Counted from the stretch's first letter, positions 1 through 11,105 are shown. The stretch is DNA of 64,000 bases from Alistipes sp. (GCA_017416915.1 JAFQAN010000023.1:1-64000), one strand, 5' to 3'. Notes: a model not told the origin generated them from the letters alone. Program-made: numbers and translations.

Positions 1-119
1 CATACCCTTACAATGGTCAGTGGGTTTTAGCTAATGTAAAGTACAGGAAGAGTTTCTCTGGCAAGACCGAAGGGACTTACGGACTTGATATACATGTTCA
101 AACATTCCATAAACAATAA
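1..119 (+). CDS. C-terminal end of a truncated unknown protein
   Basis: A reading frame enters from the left edge (first full codon at base 3) and runs 38 codons to a TAA at 117-119. The residues are mixed and protein-like (start YPYNGQWVLANVKYRK, end TFHKQ) without low complexity, which suggests the true C-terminus of a gene that begins outside the window. No domain can be named from so short a tail. A competing frame (base 2, stop at 32-34) is much shorter. Confidence 0.4.
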   Translation, partial: YPYNGQWVLANVKYRKSFSGKTEGTYGLDIHVQTFHKQ

Positions 120-160
120 ATTCTACTACTATGGCATATTGAGGAAAGAAAGTAGGATAA

Positions 161-289
161 CTGATTGAAGAGGGTGTAAAGTTCTGTACTTCGTGCGGTA
201 CTCCTATGGGTGTGGCACAACAGCCACACCCCAGCCACAGGCTGCGGAGTAGCCAATCCCTCTCTCCGCTGAAAAACAAAAAAATATGA
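161..289 (+). pseudogene. Possible zinc-ribbon gene remnant
   Basis: Between an in-frame TAA (158-160) and a TGA (287-289) the plus strand reads LIEEGVKFCTSCGTPMG and then loses protein character. KFCTSCGTPM is the classic second half of a double zinc-ribbon (CxxC knuckle), but there is no start codon and no first CxxC half. This may be a decayed fragment; a chance match cannot be excluded in so short a stretch. Confidence 0.25.
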
Positions 290-321
290 GCCTGTCTAAC
301 AAGTTTTTTTGTTAGGCAGGC
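290..321. terminator. Bidirectional hairpin terminator
   Basis: A 13-base arm GCCTGTCTAACAA (290-302) pairs with 309-321 with one G-T wobble. On the minus strand it is followed by a T-rich stretch, so it can end the transcript of the Stealth-family gene that stops at 387. Confidence 0.75.
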
Positions 322-386
322 TTGTCTGTTTTTATGGTGTGTCGCTGTTGGCAAGCCACCGCACACATAGACACTCGCACAAATAT

Positions 387-1403
387 CTACTTCTCGAAGC
401 TCGACTTGGTGGGGAACATCCTATCCAAAAAGGCAACCATACGCTCACGGTCCTTATCGGCAGCTCGCTCATCATCGTTCATACAGAACATCAGCGGGTT
501 ATACTTAACGATAACCTTATTAAAATCGGGATGGGTGAGAGGTATGCAACGCGAATCCGTGGCATAGCGATTCTTCACAAAGGCAAGGAACTTGCTTATA
601 AAGCCGTCAATGCGGTTGTAGCGCCCCACCTTGCGCATCTCGGCTCGCTGCGACGCAATGGCATAGAGGCTGACAAAGCATCGTTGCATATCGTCGTCGT
701 GGCGAAAGCGGCGGAACGAGGTCTCCCTCCACGCCTCTCGCATAAGATTTACGCAGTACTCAAAGTCGCTCTTACGGTAGGCGTCAAAGTTGTGGTGCGG
801 GGCATAAGGTATCATCGTGCCTATGCGCTCATTCACAAGGTTTTGCATCCTATACAATACGCGCGTATAGTTACCCTTGTTTAGTGCCTTACGGCGGTTG
901 AAGCGCACCAAGCGCACGATGGGCTGACCACCATCCTTAAAGAAGACGTCGGGCGTAACGGGTGCGGCAAAGAGCGTGTCGTCGTTGCCCACGATGAAGT
1001 GTTCGCTAAGCTCGGGAATACGATATATGCAGCTCTCGATGGCGTGGCTGCTAAATACGGGCAGCGCCTCGGCATCAAGTATCTCGCTATGATCGACAAT
1101 ACGTATTTTGGGGTGCTGCGCACTAAGCCAACTCGGACACTGACCATCGGTAACGATAAATATACGATTTATCCACGGGGCAAACTTCTCTACCGAGCGC
1201 AACGAATATTTCAGCTCGTCGCACTCTCTCCAACGTGCCTCGGCAACCGACGCGACACTCTCTGCCTCAACACCTTCACTCGTTGGCACGACAGGAGCAT
1301 CGAGATAGCGGTTACGTTTAGCCTGCCACTCGGGGTCGTTACCATCGACCCAAAGATAGACCAAATCTATCGGGAAATTTATGTTTGCGGTCAGCTCAGC
1401 CAT
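387..1403 (-). CDS. Stealth-family sugar-phosphate transferase
   Basis: The 338-residue protein has the conserved regions of the Stealth family: CR1 with VYLWVDGNDPEW at residues 15-26, CR2 with SLRSVEKFAPWINRIFIVTDGQ (about 67-88) and HFIVGNDDTLF (135-145), and a CR3-like YAPHHNFDAYRKSDF block near 200-214. Members of this family transfer sugar-1-phosphate from nucleotide sugars to build phosphodiester-linked capsule or surface glycans, and act in the cytoplasm. There is no signal peptide or membrane segment. It lies 42 bases downstream of a GT2 glycosyltransferase on the same strand, which supports a surface-polysaccharide role. The acceptor cannot be told from the sequence. Confidence 0.85.
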   Translation of the reverse strand: MAELTANINFPIDLVYLWVDGNDPEWQAKRNRYLDAPVVPTSEGVEAESVASVAEARWRECDELKYSLRSVEKFAPWINRIFIVTDGQCPSWLSAQHPKIRIVDHSEILDAEALPVFSSHAIESCIYRIPELSEHFIVGNDDTLFAAPVTPDVFFKDGGQPIVRLVRFNRRKALNKGNYTRVLYRMQNLVNERIGTMIPYAPHHNFDAYRKSDFEYCVNLMREAWRETSFRRFRHDDDMQRCFVSLYAIASQRAEMRKVGRYNRIDGFISKFLAFVKNRYATDSRCIPLTHPDFNKVIVKYNPLMFCMNDDERAADKDRERMVAFLDRMFPTKSSFEK

Positions 1404-1445
1404 ATCTTTAAGTTTGGCTCTTAGGGTTTTACTATACAGGTTTGG

Positions 1446-2315
1446 TTATCTACGTTTATAGCACCACACGGGTAGCAAGTCAAACAGTCGCACCGTGCGC
1501 CACTTCTCCCCCTCCTTAATCTTCCAGAGGCATACACCACACAGCTCCTTATAGCGCACCGTGATATTGCGGTAGCGAGGTGCCACAAAGATACCGCGCG
1601 AAGTGAGGTAATCGACCATTGAGCGATGCGCCTCGTACCTCTGTCGCTGCTTGACAGCTGTCTGGCGCGACTTGACGGTCGAGTGCGGGTTTAGCACATA
1701 GCAGTACCACACATCCGCCACCGTAACCAATCGCCCACTCTCAGCAAGTGCGCGCGTTACGAACATAACATCCTCATACTGAACGCCCTCAGCAAAACGC
1801 AACTCGATGCTATCGAGCATCGCACGGCGGTAGAGTTTATTGACTGGGTGGAAATTTGGAGGACAGCTACACACCGTAAACTTCTCGGCAGCAGTGTCGA
1901 ATACTTCATTACGCTCGAAGCCAATAACACACTTATTACCAAGCGGTTTTTGCTTTACTATACCACATATTGCCATATCGGCATCCACCTCTTTGGCTGC
2001 CTCGTAGAGTCGCTCAAAGTACTCCACGGGGATATAGTCATCGCTGTCGATAAAGCCGATATACTCGCCCTTGGCGATAGCCATTCCCGCATTTCGCGCC
2101 TTACCCTGACGACCATTCGACTGATGGATAACCCTTATGCGGCTATCACGCGCCGCCCACTCGTTGAGAAGTCTCAGCGAGCCATCCGTCGAGCCGTCAT
2201 CGACGCATATAATCTCTATGTCGCTAAGAGTTTGTGCCACGACGCTCTCCAAGCATCGCGGCAACAGCGCCTCGGTGTTATATACTGGGATGATTACACT
2301 TACCTTCGCACTCAT
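1446..2315 (-). CDS. Family 2 glycosyltransferase
   Basis: The 289-residue protein starts with the GT-A nucleotide-sugar fold: VSVIIPVYNTE at residues 5-15, VDDGSTDGS near 38-46, and the metal-binding D-x-D in GFIDSDDY (88-94). These mark a GT2 enzyme that moves a sugar from a nucleotide donor to a growing glycan at the inner face of the membrane. The C-terminal half is basic and variable, as usual for acceptor-binding regions. It is the first gene of a two-gene unit with the Stealth-family gene. A promoter-like -7 box lies 22 bases upstream of the start. Sugar specificity is unknown. Confidence 0.9.
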   Translation of the reverse strand: MSAKVSVIIPVYNTEALLPRCLESVVAQTLSDIEIICVDDGSTDGSLRLLNEWAARDSRIRVIHQSNGRQGKARNAGMAIAKGEYIGFIDSDDYIPVEYFERLYEAAKEVDADMAICGIVKQKPLGNKCVIGFERNEVFDTAAEKFTVCSCPPNFHPVNKLYRRAMLDSIELRFAEGVQYEDVMFVTRALAESGRLVTVADVWYCYVLNPHSTVKSRQTAVKQRQRYEAHRSMVDYLTSRGIFVAPRYRNITVRYKELCGVCLWKIKEGEKWRTVRLFDLLPVWCYKRR

Positions 2316-2336
2316 AGCTTATACATTATAACTCAT

Positions 2337-2368
2337 ACAAAGGTAGTAAAATTATTCCTTATTTGCAA
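2337..2368 (-). promoter_or_regulatory. Promoter for the GT2-Stealth pair
   Basis: On the minus strand TACCTTTGT (2337-2345) matches the Bacteroidota -7 consensus TAnnTTTGY. A TTG lies 20 bases upstream (2366-2368), close to the expected -33 position. Confidence 0.55.
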
Positions 2369-2370
2369 TT

Positions 2371-3174
2371 TTAACAATCTACACCCACCATATCGAGTAT
2401 CGCCTCGGCGCACCGCTCTGGCTCTTCGTAGAAGCCCATATGTCCCGAATTTTCGAGCCATACAACACGTGCTTCGGGGTGCTTTGCTGCCAACTCTTCG
2501 GCAACATCCATTGGGATATAGTTGTCGTGCTTTCCAAAGATAAACATATGAGGCACAGGCGATTTACGCAACACCTCGTCGCGGTCTTTGCGCTCAATCA
2601 TACCTGCCAAGATAGCTATAACGCCCTCGTCTTCGGTTATCATTATCAGCTCCTCGACATCCTCAACACGATCGGCAAGACGTTTCAAATTTTGGGGAGC
2701 AAAGCCCGCGTGAGGTACCAAGTGCGCCAACATACTCTTCTTGCCAGCCTTGATAAGTTCAATCTCGCGGCGGCGACGGTCGCACTTCTCAACCGAGTCT
2801 GCCGATGTCGTCGAGCTGAGAAGCACCACCGAATCGAGTCTCTCGGCATACATCTCGCACATCGCCAACGCCACATAACCACCCATCGAGTGTCCTACAA
2901 CCGAGTAGCGCTCGATACCCAGCGCCTCCATAGTAAGCGCCACACATTCAGCCAGATACTCCATCGTATGTATCTCGCCGTTAATCGCTGATATGCCGTG
3001 TCCTGGCAGGTCGAGCGTAACTACACGCACCCTGTCGCGAAGCAGATAGGCAAACTCCTCCCACACAATCATCGACTCCAAGTAGCCGTGCAACAGCACC
3101 ACACACTTATCGCCCTTTTGGCTATCTGCCACGTGCATCGGCGTAGCGCCCGCCATAATGAATTTTTCGGTCAT
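2371..3174 (-). CDS. Alpha/beta hydrolase
   Basis: This 267-residue protein has the full alpha/beta-hydrolase catalytic set: oxyanion-hole LLHGYLES near residues 27-34, nucleophile elbow GHSMGG with Ser96, Asp217 in GKHDNYIP, and His245 in NSGHMGF. It is of usual length for small soluble esterases or lipases of the proline-iminopeptidase/BioH-like group and has no signal peptide, so it is cytoplasmic. The next minus-strand gene starts 55 bases downstream behind its own promoter, so it is probably transcribed alone. The substrate cannot be inferred. Confidence 0.85.
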   Translation of the reverse strand: MTEKFIMAGATPMHVADSQKGDKCVVLLHGYLESMIVWEEFAYLLRDRVRVVTLDLPGHGISAINGEIHTMEYLAECVALTMEALGIERYSVVGHSMGGYVALAMCEMYAERLDSVVLLSSTTSADSVEKCDRRRREIELIKAGKKSMLAHLVPHAGFAPQNLKRLADRVEDVEELIMITEDEGVIAILAGMIERKDRDEVLRKSPVPHMFIFGKHDNYIPMDVAEELAAKHPEARVVWLENSGHMGFYEEPERCAEAILDMVGVDC

Positions 3175-3261
3175 TGTCGTAAATTTTATCTACAATATTA
3201 CAAAAAATTGGCGAGAAAAACAAATTCGGCGTACAAAATATCCCTAATATGGAGTTATAAT

Positions 3262-3293
3262 TTTGTAAGCGCAGAAATTATTTGTAACTTTGA
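3262..3293 (+). promoter_or_regulatory. Promoter for dapF
   Basis: TTTG at 3262-3265, 19 bases, then TAACTTTG at 3285-3292 exactly fits the spacing of the Bacteroidota sigma-AB promoter. The ninth base is A instead of a pyrimidine. The start codon of dapF follows about 90 bases downstream. Confidence 0.7.
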
Positions 3294-3385
3294 CCGATTG
3301 TAATCTTGTCGCAACCGAAGAGGGTTTAACACTTTGTGTTAATTTTCGGCTGACGACACATAGTTTAACCGCAAACACAGCCACA

Positions 3386-4336
3386 ATGCGCACTATCGAG
3401 ATTATCAAATGCCACGGCTCGGGCAACGACTTTGTAATGGTGGATGCCACCCGAGAGCAGCTTGACGGCATCGACCTCGGCGACTTTGCACGCCGCGTCT
3501 GCGACCGTGAGCGAGGCATCGGCAGCGACGGCATACTGCTCCTTGTACGCCACGACGACCGCGTATATGGTATGGATATGCTCAACCCCGACGGCACCCA
3601 CGCCGAGATGTGCGGCAATGGCATACGCTGTGTAGCACGTTTAGCCTTCGAGCGCGACTACGCCATTAACGGCATACTACGCTCGGGAGGTCGCGACTAC
3701 AACGTACGTCGTACAGTAGATATATTTGAGGGCATAGCCACGTTCAGCGTCGATATTCCGATACGTACACACAGCAACGACTTCGCCTTTTTCGGCGAGA
3801 AGGAGTGCTTCGTGGGTATAGTTATCGAGGCGTTGCACCCCGACCTACGCTTTACGGCACTTAATTTGGGTAATCCACATATCGTTGCGGCGGTGGAGAG
3901 CATAGACCTCACGCTCCTCGAAGCGTTAGGTAACAAGGTTAAGGATGATGCTACGTGCCGACAACTATTTCCGCACGGAGTAAACCTCTCGCTCTATGAG
4001 CGACGCTCCGAGCGAAGTATCTTTGTGGCGACCTTTGAACGTGGCGCAGGCATCACGCTCTCGTGCGGTACGGCGATGACAGCATCAAGCACCGCGGCGG
4101 CACTGCTTAACTTGGTCGAGGCAGGCAGCCACATTGAGGTATGCAACCGTGGAGGTATGGTGTATTGTACCACCACACTCTCAGATAACATCACCACACG
4201 CTTGGAGGGTAACGCCACCTTCGACTGGTGGGGAGAGTTAGATGTTGATAACGGCTACAACTACCGCATCACACGCTCCACCAACGAGGACGCCGCGTGG
4301 CAGAGATTTGTAGATAGCATAAATAACCGTAAATAG
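3386..4336 (+). CDS. dapF: Diaminopimelate epimerase
   Basis: DapF interconverts LL- and meso-diaminopimelate, the last step before lysine and the source of the peptidoglycan cross-link residue. The N-terminus KCHGSGNDFVMVD (residues 8-20) and the first catalytic cysteine in MCGNGIRC (Cys76) are canonical. The second catalytic cysteine is Cys227 in LSCGTAMTASS, where most homologues read CGTGACA, a mild deviation. I chose the ATG at 3386 because residues upstream of it in the open frame do not look like DapF. At 316 residues it is longer than the usual 270-280; the excess is a C-terminal tail of about 35 residues. The next gene begins 5 bases after the stop, so the two are co-transcribed. Confidence 0.92.
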   Translation: MRTIEIIKCHGSGNDFVMVDATREQLDGIDLGDFARRVCDRERGIGSDGILLLVRHDDRVYGMDMLNPDGTHAEMCGNGIRCVARLAFERDYAINGILRSGGRDYNVRRTVDIFEGIATFSVDIPIRTHSNDFAFFGEKECFVGIVIEALHPDLRFTALNLGNPHIVAAVESIDLTLLEALGNKVKDDATCRQLFPHGVNLSLYERRSERSIFVATFERGAGITLSCGTAMTASSTAAALLNLVEAGSHIEVCNRGGMVYCTTTLSDNITTRLEGNATFDWWGELDVDNGYNYRITRSTNEDAAWQRFVDSINNRK

Positions 4337-4341
4337 GGAGT

Positions 4342-6741
4342 ATGGCACAACCTAAGAGATACCAACTACTCGGCATCATCACCCTGCTCGTCGCGCTACT
4401 TAGCACGGCGTGTAATGTAGCGCGCTCACTGCCCGAGGGAGAGTATCTGCTGTCGAAGGTTACCATAGTCGAAGATAAGCAAGCACCGCGCGAGGAGCGT
4501 ATCACCGTCGATAACGACGCCATAGACAGCTACGTCAGACAGTCGCCCAACAAGAAGATTCTCGGTATGGACTTCTACGTATGGGTATATGAGCGTGCCA
4601 ACCCCGAGAAGGATAACTGGTGGAATAACTTTAAGCGTAAGATTGGAGAGGAGCCTGTGATACTCGATATGAGCCTTACGGAGAAATCGGTGCAGAACCT
4701 GCGCACCTACCTCCAAACACGCGGATACTTCGACTCTGAGGTTAGCTACTCGGTGGATACCACCCACCGTGCGCACCGCGCTGAGGTAACATACACCATA
4801 CACCAGGGGGCGCCGCTTCGCATCGACTCACTCGAATACTCCGTCATAGATAAGTCGCTCGAACCGCTGATATACGCCGACACGGCAAACTGCCTTCTGC
4901 AACGCGGCGACGTGATGGACATCACGCGTCTCGACGCCGAGCGCGAGCGTATAGCCGCCTCGCTGAACAACCGCGGATATTTCGACTTTACGGTAAACAA
5001 CATCTCCTACGAGGTAGATACGCTCAGTGGCAACGACAACGCCAATATCGAGATGATCATCCGACCCACGCTTGCGGGCTACAACGAGCGCGGTGTGCCT
5101 CAATGGGAGGACAACGCCGTATATCGCATCAGTCGCATCAACGTCTTTCCGACCTACGACCCGATGCTACGCTCAACAAACGGCTTTAAGGCGGATGCCG
5201 AGATTGACACCACCTCGTTCTACGGTCTTAACATCATCCGCGACATAAACTCTACGCCACAACTGCGCAACGCCGTATTGCGCCGTACCATACCCATCTT
5301 CCCGAGCTACATCTACAACGCCTCGCAGGTGGAACACACCTACAAGGAGCTGATGTCGTTGGGCTTCTTCCGCAACGCAAAGGTAGCCTTCTCACGTCTC
5401 GACCGCGAAAATAACTACGTATCGTACGTGGGTAAGGATGTCGATGAGGATAACCTACTCAATACGCGCGAGGAGTTCTTGGAGTGCAACATCTACTGCA
5501 CCCCCGCCCTAAAACAGAGTATGAAGGTGGAGTTGGAGGCATCGACAACCTCTACATTCTACGGTTTCAGCGCGACGCTCGGCTACTCGAACAACAACGT
5601 CTTCCGTGGCGCCGAGGCCTTCGACGTTGCGCTACGCTTAGGTTACGAGTTTATGTACGCCCCCGATGCCGCAAAGCGTAACGCACAGGAGATAGGTCTC
5701 ACGGCGGGTCTCTCGTTCCCGCGCTTCCTGCTACCCTTCCACCTATCGCCCAACAGCCGCGCCTCACAACCACGAACACGTTTGGAGCTGGCTTTCGACT
5801 ACCAAAATCGTCCGTACTACCGTCGCAACATCTCGACGCTACGCTGGGCTTATAGTTGGAAGCAGGGCGAACGCTCGACATTCGTACTACGCCCCGTGGA
5901 TATAAACTGGATAGATGTCAAGCACGTCGATCAGTCGTTCCTTGCCGACATCGACAACAAATATCTGCGTACCAGCTTCGAATCACAGCTAAACGCAGGT
6001 CTGTCGCTATCGTACGTATATAACACGCAGCGTAGCGACCTCGACCGAAACGTTACTGCCGTTCGCTTCAACTTGGAGAGCGCAGGTAACCTATTACAAG
6101 GCCTCGAAAGCCTCTTTTCGCACCACGCCGAGGGACACGACTACTACGAAATTCTCGGCGTAAGGTACTCGCAGTACATACGTGCCGACATCAACCTAAG
6201 CCATAAGATAGACCTCGGTCATAAGATGGCTCTTGCAGGACGTCTATTTGGCGGCGTGGGCGTTACGTATGGTAACTCCAAGGGGCGCTCTATACCCTTC
6301 GACCGTATGTTCTACTGCGGTGGCGCCAACTCGATGCGTGGCTGGGTGCCTCGCACCTTAGGCCCTGGTAACAAGCCCGAGGTGATAAACGCGCAGTACC
6401 CCTCACAGGTGGGTGATGTCCGCCTCGAAGCAAACCTCGAATTTCGCTTCCCCGTATGGTGGATATTCCACGGTGCTGTATTCCTCGATGCGGGTAACGT
6501 ATGGTACTTGCGCGATACGCAAGACAGCAACCCCGAGGAGGTATTCCACTTCGACAAGTTCTACAAGCAGCTCGGCTTCAACACGGGTTTAGGTCTGCGC
6601 ATCGACGCTACATTTGTCATCCTACGTCTCGACCTCGGCTTGCAGCTCCACAACCCTGGACGCCCCGAGGGTCAGCGCTGGATACACAACTTCAAGTGGG
6701 ATAATATGGCGCTCAACTTCGGCGTTGGCTATCCCTTCTAA
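4342..6741 (+). CDS. BamA/TamA-like outer-membrane lipoprotein
   Basis: This 799-residue protein begins with a lipoprotein signal whose lipobox ends at Cys24 (LLSTACNV). POTRA-like segments follow in the first half (NLRTYLQTRGYFDSEVSYSV and IAASLNNRGYFDFTV are typical repeats), and a C-terminal Omp85 16-strand barrel ends in aromatic GVGYPF. Motifs GRLFGGVGVTYGNS and the strand FDRMFYCGGANSMRGW match the surface-antigen (D15) domain, whose conserved loop carries the R-G-W motif. The likely role is insertion or secretion of outer-membrane proteins. Lipidated TamA-like proteins of this size are common in Bacteroidota. It sits 5 bases behind dapF. Confidence 0.88.
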   Translation: MAQPKRYQLLGIITLLVALLSTACNVARSLPEGEYLLSKVTIVEDKQAPREERITVDNDAIDSYVRQSPNKKILGMDFYVWVYERANPEKDNWWNNFKRKIGEEPVILDMSLTEKSVQNLRTYLQTRGYFDSEVSYSVDTTHRAHRAEVTYTIHQGAPLRIDSLEYSVIDKSLEPLIYADTANCLLQRGDVMDITRLDAERERIAASLNNRGYFDFTVNNISYEVDTLSGNDNANIEMIIRPTLAGYNERGVPQWEDNAVYRISRINVFPTYDPMLRSTNGFKADAEIDTTSFYGLNIIRDINSTPQLRNAVLRRTIPIFPSYIYNASQVEHTYKELMSLGFFRNAKVAFSRLDRENNYVSYVGKDVDEDNLLNTREEFLECNIYCTPALKQSMKVELEASTTSTFYGFSATLGYSNNNVFRGAEAFDVALRLGYEFMYAPDAAKRNAQEIGLTAGLSFPRFLLPFHLSPNSRASQPRTRLELAFDYQNRPYYRRNISTLRWAYSWKQGERSTFVLRPVDINWIDVKHVDQSFLADIDNKYLRTSFESQLNAGLSLSYVYNTQRSDLDRNVTAVRFNLESAGNLLQGLESLFSHHAEGHDYYEILGVRYSQYIRADINLSHKIDLGHKMALAGRLFGGVGVTYGNSKGRSIPFDRMFYCGGANSMRGWVPRTLGPGNKPEVINAQYPSQVGDVRLEANLEFRFPVWWIFHGAVFLDAGNVWYLRDTQDSNPEEVFHFDKFYKQLGFNTGLGLRIDATFVILRLDLGLQLHNPGRPEGQRWIHNFKWDNMALNFGVGYPF

Positions 6742-6808
6742 CGATTTTACCGCGTCGCGCTGTAAGATGCGGCAGTACTAATAATAAGCGTACATATTTA
6801 CCCAAAAA

Positions 6809-6840
6809 GATGGAGCGGTAGCACTTGCCACCGCTCCATC
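6809..6840. terminator. Bidirectional terminator between the BamA-like gene and rpoC
   Basis: GATGGAGCGGT (6809-6819) pairs with ACCGCTCCATC (6830-6840). The arms are flanked by A-rich and T-rich tracts on the two sides, so the hairpin can terminate both convergent transcripts. Confidence 0.85.
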
Positions 6841-6857
6841 TTTCATATATTCGCCTC

Positions 6858-9800
6858 CTATTGGAGTTCCATATCAGCTTTGAGACCTACGACCAAGTCG
6901 TCGTAGTCGCGAAGACCCGTACCACCAGGGATAGGATTACCCGTGATGACGTTCTCTTTGAGGTTCACCAGCTCGTCGGTCTTAGCCTGAATAGCTGCCT
7001 CGTTAAGCACCTTCGTAGTCTCCTGGAACGATGCTGCCGAGATGAAGCTCGACGTCTGCAATGCTGCACGTGTGATACCCTGCAACACCTGATTTGAGGT
7101 TGCGGGAACGATAGGACGTACCTCAACCAACGCCATATCACGACGCTTCAACGACGAGTTCTCGTCGCGGAGCTTACGCATCGAGATAATCTGGCCAGGC
7201 TGCACGTTCTGCGAGCCACCAGCAGCAGTAACAACCACCTTATCGTAAAGCTCATCATTAACGTCCATAAACTCCCACTTATCAACGACCTGATCCTCGA
7301 AGAAGCGAGTATCACCTGGATCCTCAATCTGTACCTTCGACATCATCTGACGTACGATAACCTCAAAGTGCTTATCGTTAATCTTCACACCCTGCATACG
7401 GTAAACCTCCTGTACCTCGTTCACGATGTACTCCTGAACCTTGGTAGGACCGAGGATACGCAAGATGTCGCTCGGCGTGATAGCGCCATCCGACAGAGCC
7501 ATACCTGCACGTACGTAGTCGTTCTCCTGAACGATGATCTGACGCGACAGAGGCACCAAGTAACGCTTAACATCGCCATCCTTCGAGGTGATGACAATCT
7601 CGCGGTTACCACGCTTAATCTTGCCGAATGTTACCTCACCATCAATCTCCGATACGATAGCGGGGTTCGACGGATTACGAGCCTCGAAGAGCTCGGTAAC
7701 ACGGGGAAGACCACCAGTGATATCGCCACCAGTCTTACCTACGGCACGAGGAATCTTGATTAGAATGTCGCCAGCGTGAATCTTGCCGTTGTTCTTAACC
7801 ATGATGTGCGCCGTAACGGGCAAGTTGTAGGCCTTAATCTCCAAGCCCTCCTTATTAACAATCTTAATAACAGGGTTCTTGGTCTTATCCTTCGACTCGA
7901 TAACGACACGCTCCGAAAGTCCCGTCTGCTCATCACGCTCCTCACGGTAGGTAACGCCCTCGATAATGCTATCATAGACAACCTTACCATCAGACTCGGC
8001 GATGATAACAGCGTTGTAGGGATCCCACTCACAAATCATATCGCCCTTCTTAACTGTCGAGCCATCCTTCATAAAGAGTGTTGCACCATAGGGCAGAGCG
8101 TGCGTATAAAGCACTATCTCGGTCTTAGGATCTACAATGCGGAACTCCGACTGACGCGACATAACAATATCGATAGTCTCGCCTGCCGAGTTCTTACCCT
8201 TGATAGTACGCAAATCGTCGATTTCGAGACGACCCTCATACTTCGACACAACGTTGGTCTCAACGGTCGAGCCACCTGCAACACCACCGACGTGGAACGT
8301 ACGAAGTGTAAGCTGCGTACCAGGCTCACCGATAGACTGTGCAGCGATAACGCCGACAACCTCACCCTTCTGCACCATACGCGCCGTAGCAAGGTTACGA
8401 CCATAACACTTAGCACATACACCGCGACGTGCCTCACACGTGAGTACCGAACGAATCTCAACAGACTCCAACGGCGACTTCTCGATAGCCTCGGCAATAT
8501 CCTCGGTAATCTCCTCGCCTGCACGACACATCACATCGCCCGTGAGCGGATGGATAATGTCGTTGAGAGCCGTACGACCCAAGATGCGGTCATAGAGAGT
8601 CTGAACAACATCGTCGTTACGCTTGATAGCCGTAGCGGTCAAACCACGCAACGTGCCGCAATCCTCCTCGTTGATGATGACATCCTGTGCCACATCCACC
8701 AGACGACGGGTCAGGTAACCTGCATCCGCCGTTTTAAGAGCGGTATCGGCAAGACCCTTACGCGCACCGTGCGTTGAGATAAAGTACTCCAACACCGACA
8801 AGCCCTCCTTGAAGTTCGACAAGATAGGGTTTTCGATAACCTGCTGACCACCCTCAACGCCTGACTTCTGGGGCTTAGCCATAAGACCACGCATACCCGA
8901 AAGCTGACGAATCTGCTCCTTAGAACCACGGGCGCCCGAATCAAGCATCATATATACGGGGTTGAAGCCATCCTGGTCATTCTTCAACGTGGTGATAACC
9001 TGATTTGTAAGCTTATTGTTGATGTTTGTCCAAATATCGACAATCTGGTTGTATCGCTCGTTGTTGGTGATAAGACCCATATTATAGTCGCCGATAACAG
9101 CATCAGCAGCGGCATAACCCTCATCGATAAACTTCTGCTTAACATCGGGGATAACCACAGCGTCGAGGTTAAACGACAGACCACCCTGGAATGCCATACG
9201 GTAACCCATATTCTTAATATCGTCCAAGAACTTGGCAACCTTATCGGCACCTGCCTTCTTCATCACTACGGCGATAATATCACGCAACGAACGCTTGGTA
9301 AGCACCTCATTGATGTAGCCTACCTCCGAAGGTACGTTCTGGTTGAAGAGGATACGACCGATAGTGGTCTCCTTCAACACGAACACCTCGTTGCCATTCT
9401 CGTCCAAGTCGCGAACAACGCACTTTACAACGGCGTGCAGGTCGGCACGCTTCTCGTTGTAGGCGATGATAGCCTCCTCAGGACCGTAGAATATCAGACC
9501 TGTACCCTTAACATTGGGACGTGGCTTTGTGATATAGTAAAGACCGAGGACCATATCCTGCGAAGGTACGGTAATAGGCGCACCGTTGGCAGGGTTAAGG
9601 ACGTTGTGCGAACCGAGCATAAGCAACTGCGCCTCCAAGATGGCGGCATTACCCAGAGGCAAGTGAACTGCCATCTGGTCGCCATCGAAGTCGGCGTTAA
9701 ATGCCGTACACGACAGCGGGTGGAGCTGCATTGCCTTACCCTCGATGAGCTTAGGCTGGAACGCCTGAATACCCAAACGGTGAAGGGTCGGGGCGCGGTT

Positions 9801-11105
9801 CATCAATACGGGGTGTCCCTTTATGACATTTTCGAGGATGCCCCAAATGACGGGGTCCTTACGGTCGATAATCTTCTTTGCCGACTTAACGGTCTTAACG
9901 ATGCCTCGCTCGATGAGCTTGCGGATAACAAACGGCTTGTAAAGCTCCGCCGCCATATCCTTAGGAATACCCATCTCGTGCATCTTCAACTCGGGACCTA
10001 CGACGATAACCGAACGAGCCGAGTAATCGACACGCTTACCGAGAAGGTTCTGACGGAAGCGTCCCTGCTTACCCTTCAACGAGTCCGACAACGACTTCAA
10101 CGGACGGTTCGACTCGTTCTTTACGGCATTGCTCTTGCGCGAGTTGTCGAACAACGAATCGACAGCCTCCTGCAACATACGCTTCTCGTTACGAAGAATC
10201 ACATCGGGAGCCTTAATCTCGATAAGACGCTTCAAACGGTTGTTACGGATGATAACACGACGGTAGAGGTCGTTCAAATCCGACGTAGCGAAACGTCCAC
10301 CATCCAGCGGCACCAAAGGACGCAACTCGGGCGGGATAACGGGAATATCGGTAAGCACCATCCACTCGGGGCGGTTCTTGCCATTCGAGGCACGGAACGA
10401 CTCGATGACGTTCAAACACTTCAACGCCTCGGTCTTACGCTGCTGCGACGACTCCTTAGAGGCACGGTCGCGCAAGGCGTACGACATAGAGTCCAAATCA
10501 ACCTCCTTCAAGAGGGTGAGGATAGCCTCGCCACCCATCTCGGCAACAAACTTCTCGGGGTCGTCGTTCGACAACGCCTGATTGCCCTTAGGAAGCTGCG
10601 ATACGATGTCGAGATACTCCTTCTCAGAGAGGGTCTGCAAGCGCTCTACGCCCTGTGCAGCAGCCTGTCCTGGGTTGATGACAACGTAACGCTCGTAGTA
10701 GATGATAGACTCCAACTTCTTAGAGGGAATACCCAGCAGGTAGCTAATCTTCGACGGCAACGAACGGAAGTACCAGATGTGTACCACGGGGACAACCAAC
10801 GAGATATGACCCATACGCTCACGACGTACCTTCTTCTCGGTAACCTCTACACCACAACGGTCGCAGACGATGCCCTTATAGCGGATGCGCTTGTACTTAC
10901 CGCAGTGGCACTCGTAGTCCTTCACAGGACCAAAGATGCGCTCGCAGAAGAGACCATCGCGCTCAGGCTTATAGGTGCGGTAGTTGATGGTTTCGGGTTT
11001 AAGCACCTCGCCGCTCGACTGGGCGCGAATCTCCTCGGGAGATGCCAAACCAATCGAGATACGGCTGTAACTGCTCATCTTATTATTATCTCTGTTAAAT
11101 GACAT
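6858..11105 (-). CDS. rpoC: RNA polymerase beta' subunit
   Basis: This is the 1415-residue beta' subunit of RNA polymerase. The first zinc site is [20 protein letters not shown] (Cys66, 68, 81, 84), the catalytic Mg-binding loop NADFDGDQM lies near residue 470, and the second zinc site is in [15 protein letters not shown]. The length is normal for Bacteroidota. It follows rpoB by 40 bases and ends the operon at the hairpin at 6809-6840. A very long open frame on the opposite strand is a codon-bias shadow. Confidence 0.99.
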   Translation of the reverse strand: MSFNRDNNKMSSYSRISIGLASPEEIRAQSSGEVLKPETINYRTYKPERDGLFCERIFGPVKDYECHCGKYKRIRYKGIVCDRCGVEVTEKKVRRERMGHISLVVPVVHIWYFRSLPSKISYLLGIPSKKLESIIYYERYVVINPGQAAAQGVERLQTLSEKEYLDIVSQLPKGNQALSNDDPEKFVAEMGGEAILTLLKEVDLDSMSYALRDRASKESSQQRKTEALKCLNVIESFRASNGKNRPEWMVLTDIPVIPPELRPLVPLDGGRFATSDLNDLYRRVIIRNNRLKRLIEIKAPDVILRNEKRMLQEAVDSLFDNSRKSNAVKNESNRPLKSLSDSLKGKQGRFRQNLLGKRVDYSARSVIVVGPELKMHEMGIPKDMAAELYKPFVIRKLIERGIVKTVKSAKKIIDRKDPVIWGILENVIKGHPVLMNRAPTLHRLGIQAFQPKLIEGKAMQLHPLSCTAFNADFDGDQMAVHLPLGNAAILEAQLLMLGSHNVLNPANGAPITVPSQDMVLGLYYITKPRPNVKGTGLIFYGPEEAIIAYNEKRADLHAVVKCVVRDLDENGNEVFVLKETTIGRILFNQNVPSEVGYINEVLTKRSLRDIIAVVMKKAGADKVAKFLDDIKNMGYRMAFQGGLSFNLDAVVIPDVKQKFIDEGYAAADAVIGDYNMGLITNNERYNQIVDIWTNINNKLTNQVITTLKNDQDGFNPVYMMLDSGARGSKEQIRQLSGMRGLMAKPQKSGVEGGQQVIENPILSNFKEGLSVLEYFISTHGARKGLADTALKTADAGYLTRRLVDVAQDVIINEEDCGTLRGLTATAIKRNDDVVQTLYDRILGRTALNDIIHPLTGDVMCRAGEEITEDIAEAIEKSPLESVEIRSVLTCEARRGVCAKCYGRNLATARMVQKGEVVGVIAAQSIGEPGTQLTLRTFHVGGVAGGSTVETNVVSKYEGRLEIDDLRTIKGKNSAGETIDIVMSRQSEFRIVDPKTEIVLYTHALPYGATLFMKDGSTVKKGDMICEWDPYNAVIIAESDGKVVYDSIIEGVTYREERDEQTGLSERVVIESKDKTKNPVIKIVNKEGLEIKAYNLPVTAHIMVKNNGKIHAGDILIKIPRAVGKTGGDITGGLPRVTELFEARNPSNPAIVSEIDGEVTFGKIKRGNREIVITSKDGDVKRYLVPLSRQIIVQENDYVRAGMALSDGAITPSDILRILGPTKVQEYIVNEVQEVYRMQGVKINDKHFEVIVRQMMSKVQIEDPGDTRFFEDQVVDKWEFMDVNDELYDKVVVTAAGGSQNVQPGQIISMRKLRDENSSLKRRDMALVEVRPIVPATSNQVLQGITRAALQTSSFISAASFQETTKVLNEAAIQAKTDELVNLKENVITGNPIPGGTGLRDYDDLVVGLKADMELQ

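Noticed and set aside
31-366. A 111-codon minus-strand frame at the left edge
   Set aside because: It crosses the terminator hairpin at 290-321, is low in protein-like character, and is opposite the partial plus-strand gene.
9435-11102. A 555-codon open frame on the plus strand across rpoC
   Set aside because: It is antisense to a certain gene, has no recognisable domain, and arises from the codon bias of rpoC. The same holds for the 557-codon frame opposite nrdJ (53975-55648) and frames opposite mutB and rpoB.
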